Shown: piece by piece, positions 55,841 through 64,000 of the stretch
Layout: every line of letters starts with the position of its first letter
How positions within the stretch are numbered: position 1 is the stretch's first letter
Assembly: GCA_030737875.1 (NCBI GenBank)
Contig: CM060910.1
Location: 635,053,303-635,117,302, forward strand
From: Allium sativum
Lineage: Eukaryota > Streptophyta > Magnoliopsida > Asparagales > Amaryllidaceae
Length of the DNA stretch: 64,000 bases
Direction of reading: 5' to 3'
Translations under genes and position numbers: made by a program
The notes under the pieces: model-generated
What the model was told of the DNA's origin: nothing
The model's database searches: none
The model's input: only the letters and a program-made list of their open reading frames with translations

Positions 55841-57105
55841 CATTGTAATTTCCCGTATTTTGGGTGATCAAATATTTAATATAATTTATTGTTTAAACAT
55901 TATATTAGAAATATTAATTGTTTTTAATATTGAATTCGTTTGTTTAAACGAAGTTTGAACGTTAAGTTTATATATAATTTAAATTGAGCTCGAAATGGTG
56001 CGGTAGTTTGTAATATTGAGTATCGAACTTTAATTGAATATACGGGATCTGATTTAAGTCGGAACTCCATGAAACAAGAAACTTGGGAATCTTGTTGATT
56101 ATAATTTTCATATGAAAGAGAAAAATCCAGATTCCATGTTATAAATTGTTAGTTATGTCCAGATCAAATTTTAAAATAGTCGCTATGGAAATCGATATTA
56201 AAATATAACGTTTATTTATACATTTAAAAGGAATTTTTAAATAATTCGGATACTGTTGTAACTCGAAACGGTTAATATTGAGTTGCATATTCCATATTCA
56301 TTTATATTTGGAGATATATGATATTTCAATTTGGATATTTACGATGATAATAATTTATTATTATTTAATTAAATTATTTTGGATTTTTATAATATTTTAA
56401 TTGATATTAATATAAGCATTAAAAATGGTCGTTTTGTAAACGACCTCGGTTTTCTATGAAATTAACTTCATTGGAACCGAAACGTCAAGACGTGGCGGTA
56501 CGGCCATTTTGTTGCGTTTGAAGTTTGTGTGCGGTAGTGCATATATTTAACATGATCCATTTATTATTTATATAATACTCGGGTCAGACGAGACATTACA
56601 GGTGCAGGGACACAAAGACCTATTGGTAATATATTGGGTTTAGAGGAGTATAGTAATCTAGAAAAAAATTTATTACCATGTATTGAATAGAATGATGTAT
56701 ACATTTTGGTATATAATAAGTTAATGTATATGAAATGTTAAATATTATATTATATAGTTCATCGTTGCGACTGACAATGTGATCTCTGTATTTCTGTACA
56801 TTCTGTAATGTTCTATCCTGGAGGCACACATGTTATTGTTTAGTACTGACATTGTGTATGTATAAGTTATATTTCAGAAATTTTAAACGTACTAGTGTTA
56901 GTCCAAGAGAATTTACACATGTGTTCCCCCAATAGCCTCATTCTTCGTGTTATCTGACGATATTACTTTGTAATATTCTTGGATAATATGGGTATAGAGG
57001 TGGCGTGTTACATATGGTTCATGTATATAGCGGTAGAATACCATGGTAAATAAATAATATCTGTCATAACAATCTATACCGATCAGTTATACAAATACAC
57101 AAATG

Positions 57106-57115
<10 letters not shown>

Positions 57116-57138
<23 letters not shown>

Positions 57139-57140
57139 AA
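57116..57140. repeat. (TG)n(TA)n microsatellite
   Basis: Inside LTR G. Confidence 0.9.
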
Positions 57141-57270
57141 TATATCCATTGTTTATATGGCTACATGAGACACTATGTAGGAGAGATGGACCTGACTTTG
57201 CCGTATTATATCAGCGTAATACAATATTGAGTTTCATACTCAAAACGGCATATGAGAAAATAAGGATTCA

Positions 57271-57298
57271 CTATATATATATATATATATATATATAA
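57271..57298. repeat. (TA)n microsatellite
   Basis: About 14 units inside LTR G. Confidence 0.9.
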
Positions 57299-59046
57299 CT
57301 GCAACAAAAATGAATTAGTATGACACCACAACTTCTAGGTAATACAGCTACTATATATTTCTTCCTGTCTAAGGCATATCGTACTATATTCTAATCGACA
57401 CACATAGAGGGTACAACAGCCCATACTTACATTTTCAACCCCTACATTCGTACCCACCCTATTCTTTAATCACAGGCCTTTTCAGTTTGAATGAACGTTG
57501 ATGTTATCCAACATTTCTAACTCTATATTTATACACAAACTTTACTTCAAACAGTTCTTTCTCCCCAGAAATAAAGCTCCACACAGTAACAACAAAGAAC
57601 CGCACTTTCAGATCTTCTTTCCCTCGATCCTCTTAATTCAGTAACCATTTCCAGAAACTCTCAACTACCAAGTTAACAAGCTCGGCGAGGCATGTAATTT
57701 GAATGGTGGAGATGGAGTTCAGACAATGGTGGTGACAGAAATCTGGCCATGAAGGCGCAGGCTTTAAGGGCTATTTGCTAGCGATCTAGGGGCTGGGTTA
57801 GTCGAGGTTCGGAGCGATGTCAGAGGGGACCTAGGCGCGACGTTCAGTGATTTCAGATGGATGGCCAGAGGCCTGAATGGCGGTGTGGTAGTGTTTATTG
57901 AAGGCGGTGTGGGTTCTGTAGGACTGGTGTAAACAAAGAGGAAGGAAGAAGCAGTAAAGCAGCTGATGGACTGAGACAATGGTATTGGTGGATGGTTAGG
58001 AGGCAAAGGGGTGCGTTGTCCCGTGAAGGACGGATGACTGCCGGTGGTCAAACATGGGTGCGGCGGTGGATTTGGTTCAGTAGTGCGTGGGCGTATCTAC
58101 AGACCTGGACCAATTCAAAGGAGCCGGTTATACAAAGGAAGAAAATGGCCTTATAACCAAAACGTAAATCTTTAAGTATGTTTTTAATTATGGTTAACTA
58201 AGTACTAGTTATTATAATTAAAACAGTGTTTATCAAATACAGATTAAAAGTGGGAATTAAGGCGTTGGGTACAGGAGTTCTGTTCAGACCCGTAGGTATT
58301 ACATGATGTAATTGGATTAGGGTATAAATAGAAGTAGTTTAGGAAGTAAATTAATTTTAACAAAATCGTAAAGAAAGAAGTAGCGGATACTAAGAAGGCT
58401 CGGCTAAATTCTTCTTATCAAATGTAATAACGTTGGCTTGTGTTTTCCCATTCCAGTATAATCGGCCAGTTTAAATTTTGATGCAAAGTAAAAATGTTAA
58501 CTAAATGATGAGATTAAACTAAACGATGAGACTAAATTACTTAATCCTATTTTAAATGATAAACTGATGTTACAATATTTAATCATGACAGGTATCAACA
58601 GGGCAGCAGTAAAATTGTGAACGATGGAAGTAGTATAAATAATATCGTTCTTACGGTGTAAATGTAAAAATAATAATTTAGTTTTACTGAACTAATTAAT
58701 AAGTTATGTAGTTTTGAATAAAATCAAACATTGTCAGAATTGGACAAAATCGGAGACGTTGGAACCGTATTGACGAGACCAACATTGTGGAATTAATCAA
58801 AACGGAGCTGGATACAGTGGAAATTTATAGTTAAATTAAACGACTATTTAATTTAACTGTATCCTAAATGAATCAAACAAAACCAAGGTGAGTTAAACTC
58901 ACTCAGTTATTCCCACTTATATTTTATATAAGTCGCGTTTTTATTTTGTGTGCTATGGATGCTATTGGTTGATTGTTTGTTAATTCTATAATTATATTTT
59001 GAATGAATTTCTGAAATTAAAGGGTGTTTAATTTTAGTGAAGTACC

Positions 59047-59096
59047 AAATCGTTATTTTAACGATTTGACCCAACAAAGGTAACTTACTTTGTTGG
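59047..59096. other. Two adjacent perfect hairpins in LTR G
   Basis: AAATCGTTA-TTT-TAACGATTT (59047-59067) and arms CCAACAAAG / CTTTGTTGG (59071-59096). They sit in the LTR region that carries different hairpins in F and H. Confidence 0.65.
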
Positions 59097-59640
59097 TCAC
59101 GCTTATAAAATAAACGTGTTAAATTGATTGAATTGTTTGTTAACTAAGTGATGTTAAATAATAATTATTTACGATTATTGAAATTATCAGTTAAATTGAA
59201 TTGAATGATATTATTTGAAACAATCTATGTGAATACAAGGGAGAATAGGTTGGAGGGATCCAACGGGGTTCCTCAAACATATTTCATGTTATTTGTTTTC
59301 ATATTATCATCATATGAATTGTTCTGATTGAATGATTGATTTGATTATGGACCGTTGACCTGAAATTCAATACTTGTTTTGTTTTAAACCAATGGTGATA
59401 TTGATTGAGTAATTGGCAGTATATTGCCTGTAAATCAATCATTTTCTAAATATTGATTTACCGTCCGGTGAATCGATAGAACTGAAGTTATAAAATTTAT
59501 TTTATAACTGAAGATAGATTTTTGAAATATATTATTTTAAATAAAAGTTTATTAAAAGGAAATAATTATTTATTATTTAAGTTTACAATCAATTATTAAT
59601 TGATTTTACAAGGTAAATTATGATATTAAATCAGATTTAT

Positions 59641-62600
59641 AAGCAAAGTGTAGAAAATCGACCACCATCTTCAACTTCGACTAATCGTCGTATCGGTTAT
59701 TCAGAATGGGATAAACCCGGTCATTCCGAATAACCCGTGTATATAATAAACAAGTGTTACACAAACAAAACATACGCCTCATTCCAATTCAGAATATTCT
59801 TTTATTCAAATATTCATATCATTAGGGAATAGATTCCCATTAATTTTATCAAAGATAAATTCTTTTAAATTTATTCTTTAATCTTCCTTTGGATATCAAT
59901 TCAAACCATGTTAAGGTTTATCCAAAACTAGTCGGGATTAACGAACCACACCGAAGTAATCATTTATTATATTTCCCAATACCAACCTATTCATCCCATG
60001 GAGCAAAACTGGTAATACTCCATATCTAACACCACAGTGTTATCGGTAAATATTTATTACCATTTCACATTCAAATCTAATTAACGATTTAACTATCGCT
60101 TGGATCAAAACTGGTGATATTCCATTCTCGATCATTTCAGCCTAATTAAAGATTCATTAAAACTCCAATTAGTTTTAGTCTTCCCAAAAATCAATATTAA
60201 TGATTATATAACTTGGGAAATCATATCCTTTCTTCAACTGGATTAAAAAACCAATGTCATTTAAAACACGGTTCACGATAAACCCAAAATCACATTCCAT
60301 TTTATTCCAATTACTAAATATAACTGGAAATTCTAACAATCCTAATTAAAAGATTTATTTTTTCACACGAGGTTTAAGAAAAGTGTTACCAAAGACACCA
60401 TTCTATCAGTCTCTAACCGTAAATTAGTAAGAGAACAATTTCCTATGTATTAATCCCGAAGGCCGAAACCAACATCAGATCAATACCCAGGGAAACCATT
60501 CAACTTAGCTAATCTGTAGTTAGTTTCTAATTTTCTTAACTCCATTTGGGTTTAAGAACAACATTTTTAAAGATACCATTCACGACAAACCCAAAATTAC
60601 ATTTGATATAAATACAAGGCTCTGAATAGAAAATATATCGGCTTATATTCAATATCAAATTCTGAAATCAACAAATATCGTATTGGAATAGCGGTATATA
60701 TATCTTCCAAATTCCTCCACAATGTCCGTATAATCATGGAATCTAATATCGAAATATTCCGAAGATAATTTCGATTCAAATCCATTCCAATTCGTGTATT
60801 GGAAATTCTGGTTATTTTTGAAACCATTTCAAATCCAATTTATTTATTTAAAAATATTGGATTATAATTCTAGTTCATAACTAGTTCATTTCAATAAAAA
60901 TACATTTTTATCTTTTCAAATATGGAATTTTTCATCCCAAAGAATTATTTATTATGATTCCATAAATTATTGATATTTTTAATAATTTTATCAAGGCCCT
61001 TTCAATCGATTTCCATAAACGGTCATCGAACTGCAATTACAGCGACCTTTTCCAAATTTGATTTGGACATAATTCCAAATCCAACCGTTAGATTTCAAAT
61101 CTCTTATATTCTATGGAAAGGTCTTATGGATACGAACCAAACGGTTCCGGTTTTAGGAGAATCCGACAGTCGGATCTCCCGTAACGTCAATTCGAAGTCC
61201 ATGGTCGAAATTCGCGAACTGTCGCTGCGCGGCGCATTCTATTCAGGCCATTTGATATATATAATATATGTATTGTATATATTTCATCGATTTCCATTTA
61301 AAACGTATTTTATAAATCATTTTAAATTCGTTTTAAAAACAATTTCCACTTCCGTTTCAATTTTAAATCAAAATTGAATATTCCATTATAAATTCGTTTT
61401 AAATTCATTTTAAAATGATTTCAATTCCATTTTTAAATTCAAATCAAAATTGAATATTTCATTTTAAATTTGTTTTAAATTCATTTCAAATCGATTTAAA
61501 TTCAATTTCAATTCGTTTTAAATTCATTTCAAATCGATTTCAATTCAAATCGATTTCAATTCCATTTTAAATTCAAATCAAAATTGAATATTCTTTATAT
61601 AAATTCATTCTAAATTCATTTTAAAACGATTTCAATTTGATTTTCAAATTTAAATCAAAATTTAATTTTCCATATCATTTCAATATTAAAATGATAATAT
61701 TTTCAAAGTATCAGATTTTGAAATCACTTTTCGATATTCATTATAAAATGAATAAAATCGACAAAATTCGTGTTCGTGTTAAAATGGCGTTTAACTACTT
61801 AACATGGCTTCACATGTCAATATTCACTGAATATTATTTTAAAATATTCGTTAATTCTGAACTGGAATCAGACTCAATCAATTACCATATAATTTTATTT
61901 ATATGGATTTCAACATCATATATATACAACAATAACGATAAGCAATCATTAAAAATTCGAACATCATCCAGAGTGCATTCTACAACTGTATAAGCATTGA
62001 AATCAATAATTAATGCTAATACAGGCTGTCAACCCATCGTTTGACATACCACTAATTTATTGGGATCAGTGTATGTCAAATACTATCCCAATACCTGTGT
62101 GGCGTTTTCAAACAACTAATACTATTTATTATTTGTGCAGTTAGCGATGTGTAAAAATTATCGTCCCAATCAATATCAGATAAATAAGTGTACATAAACA
62201 AACCACCCGGTTTGTAAATGAATATTTATTTTATTTCCATTTCATAATAATTTATATATTTATTTATATAAATAAATTTTATATACAACAATATCGATAC
62301 ATGACAATCACAATCATTTCTACATCACAATACAATAAATCAAGTCGTCCATGGTCTGTGGACGACGGGGAGCAGTTTATATATGCAGTTATAAAATAAA
62401 TAACTATACAAGAAATCATAGTGAGAAATTCTCACATTCGGATCCACTCCATCAGTTTTAATTTCTGAACTTCTGACATGTTCTGATTTAATTCTACCCT
62501 AGATTCTGATTTGCTCCAAATTTGACCAGGTTAGTCTTGTTGCAAAGCTCTTGTCCCCACGATCCCAATTGATTCATTTTTACGCGATTCCGACCTCGTA

Positions 62601-63916
62601 TGTGAAAGATATTGAATTTTAAACATTTGATAATTTAGAATTGTAATTAATAAATTAGTTAAGGTAATTATACCTTCTCCCTCGTTCAACAATTACGGTC
62701 GCTGCTCCAAATTAGGGTTCACCGCCGCCTAAGCTAAACTGGACCGGAGCTTCTTCAGAGTGGCCCCTACAACGCGCCTTGGCGTGCTCCCCCTCCTCCT
62801 TGACTACGGTGGAGCACAACGGCCTCCCTTTGTCAGAAAACGCATGCGAAATCGTCGACTTTGGAGGCCAAAATCTCCCAAACCGCTCAATGATAATAAC
62901 TCAAACCCGTATAGAATGGAAGAGCAGGAGAACCTCCACCAAGTTTTCTTTGGATCCATGTTTTAATTTGTCATAATTTGAGCGTGATTGGAGGATTAAA
63001 AATCGATCAATTTCGCTCGTCGATTTGAGGAGCTAACGGCGGCTCCTAGAGTTATTAGGGAAACTAAGATTTTTTAATTTTTTGGGATATTTATATAAAT
63101 TTTTTATTTCCGTAATTGGAAACTTTTCCATTCGAACTCCAAATCGAACTCACCGACTATCATTCCTAGCTAATTACCACCATTTCGAACACAATGGGAT
63201 ATGTCTCGTAAGCCAATTCTAATGTTTTGATCTGTTTTTATCCAAATTAAAATATAATTTAATATACATTGAATTAAAACGTACATTTTAATTTATTGGG
63301 GCCACATACTGACTCCAAAAATTACATAACCTTTTGAAAAATGGTCATTTTCCAGTCGATTAAATTCAAACCGAAATTACCAAACACGTTTAAATCCACC
63401 ACGCTTACATATTAACTCCAAAAATTATGGAATTTTAAACCTAGAAATAATTTGACATTCCAGACCTACTTTGGCTTCGTCAAAAACGGAAGTCGTTTGC
63501 AAAATTGCTATTTTTAAGGGCTATATTTCCATAACGACTATCCTGGATCTTCAACTGGACATAACTTTTTATTCCCGCAATGAAATCTGGATTTTTCAGG
63601 TTTGTTGGAAAGATATTTTCAAACAATTTCAAATGTTTCTGGTTTAACTAAAATCCAGTTTATTTTGGATCCTGCACATTCATTTGAAATTTGAAATCGA
63701 ATTTTCAAACTGCCGCGCCATTTTCAATTCCTTTTATAAGTAAAGTAATTGTTTATATTCTAACTTCGATTCAAATTAATATATATACGTTCTAGTTCTA
63801 TTCAAAATTAATTTCTAGTTGTTATTATTTAAAATAATTCATTTTAAATGTTCAAAATTCATTAAAATTGCTAAAATAAAGTTTTTTAATTGGTTCTGAT
63901 TTTCCGGGTTGTTACA
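59641..63916 (-). repeat. LTR H (minus orientation, F-type family)
   Basis: On the minus strand opens TGTAACAACCCGG at 63916, next to the polypurine tract. Collinear with 26810-31167 of F (e.g. 60590-60720 with 27995-28120). The left (LTR 3') part is missing: alignment stops near 59645, where LTR G ends. Hairpins at 61994-62017, 62028-62045 and 62198-62215. Confidence 0.65.
61300..61690. repeat. Expanded TTTAAATTCATTTCAAATCG repeats in LTR H
   Basis: About ten degenerate units mixing TTTTAAATTCA, ATCGATTTCAATTC and AAATCAAAATTGAATATTC. F has a single copy of this segment at 28690-28745. Confidence 0.7.
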
Positions 63917-64000
63917 GTCTCCCCCACTTAAAATCTTTTCATCCTCGAAAAGGAACGGAGCTAAAAGTTGTTTTTCTAATCAACTCAACTTTCAGTTTGG
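63917..64000 (-). mobile_element. Internal 3' end of the element carrying LTR H
   Basis: Minus strand polypurine tract AAGTGGGGGAGAC (63917-63929) and stem-loop CTTTTC/GAAAAG (63935-63952). Continues beyond the window; similar to 31168-31260. Confidence 0.7.

Larger units (their letters stand above)
55844..59640 (+). repeat. LTR G (plus orientation, F-type family)
   Basis: Opens TGTAATTTCCCG at 55844, a mutated TGTAACA start. Its text around 56080-56200 and 56410-56450 is the reverse complement-homologue of H near 63470-63640 (AAAAATCCAGATT, AGTTATGTCCAG, GTCGTTTTG.AAACGAC), so it is the same family in the opposite orientation. Contains hairpins (59047-59067 and 59071-59096) and microsatellites. 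Its 3' end is lost where H begins. Confidence 0.6.

Overview
This is a gene-poor stretch of a plant nuclear genome, made almost entirely of transposable elements, most of them nested in one another. The evidence for a plant is Ty3/Gypsy chromovirus-type polyproteins with CCHC knuckles, LTRs opening TGTAACA(A)CCC, primer sites matching initiator-Met tRNA, a SIRE-like Copia LTR, a plant-type LINE and a CACTA element. The base composition and degenerate reading frames are eukaryotic; there are no operons or ribosome-binding sites. I cannot name the species. No intact host gene is visible; the best host-derived sequence is a broken WD40-like fragment near 24 kb. Almost all coding entries are therefore pseudogenes. 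The exception is one intact gag frame at 35855-36865.

Left part (1-19506). The 3' end of a Copia element (1-1619) sits inside ORF2 of a minus-strand LINE (about 1620-4480). Next is a minus-strand Gypsy remnant, element A (about 4500-7074), which keeps only integrase and its 3' LTR. Element B follows (7075-19195, minus strand), with gag-PR-RT-RNaseH-IN-chromodomain all recognisable but decayed. Its 3' LTR carries a complete solo LTR (7271-10151) flanked by a GATAA target duplication, and the 5' LTR of B preserves the empty site. An LTR end fragment (19196-19506) closes this block.

Middle (19507-25170). A low-copy AT-rich island with microsatellites, a broken WD40-like coding remnant on the minus strand and a MITE-like insertion between 10-bp direct repeats.

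Right part (25171-64000). A four-level nest can be read directly. Element F (minus, with a 3' LTR of about 6 kb at 25171-31167) is interrupted by Gypsy element E (plus, 31382-55840). The 5' LTR of E is interrupted by a CACTA transposon (31823-46988, TSD AGA, empty site visible in the 3' LTR of E). The CACTA is interrupted by Gypsy element D (32330-43188, TSD TAACA). D is young: its LTRs of about 3.3 kb differ by roughly 18 bases by eye. It keeps an intact gag with two CCHC knuckles, but its pol is wrecked and its RNase H is deleted, so it looks like a gag-only element moved in trans. Two more LTRs of the F type, G (plus) and H (minus), stand tail to tail from 55844 to 63916.

Across A, B, D, E and the solo LTR several short structured blocks recur although the families differ. 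They are GTCGAC palindrome clusters with an E2F-like GCGGGAA site before the TATA box, a duplicated cruciform module, a hairpin followed by a pyrimidine-CAG acceptor-like site, a 3' UTR hairpin, and a stem-loop just before the polypurine tract. Several show paired base changes that keep the stems. These shared, apparently constrained RNA or DNA structures are the most interesting signal in the window.
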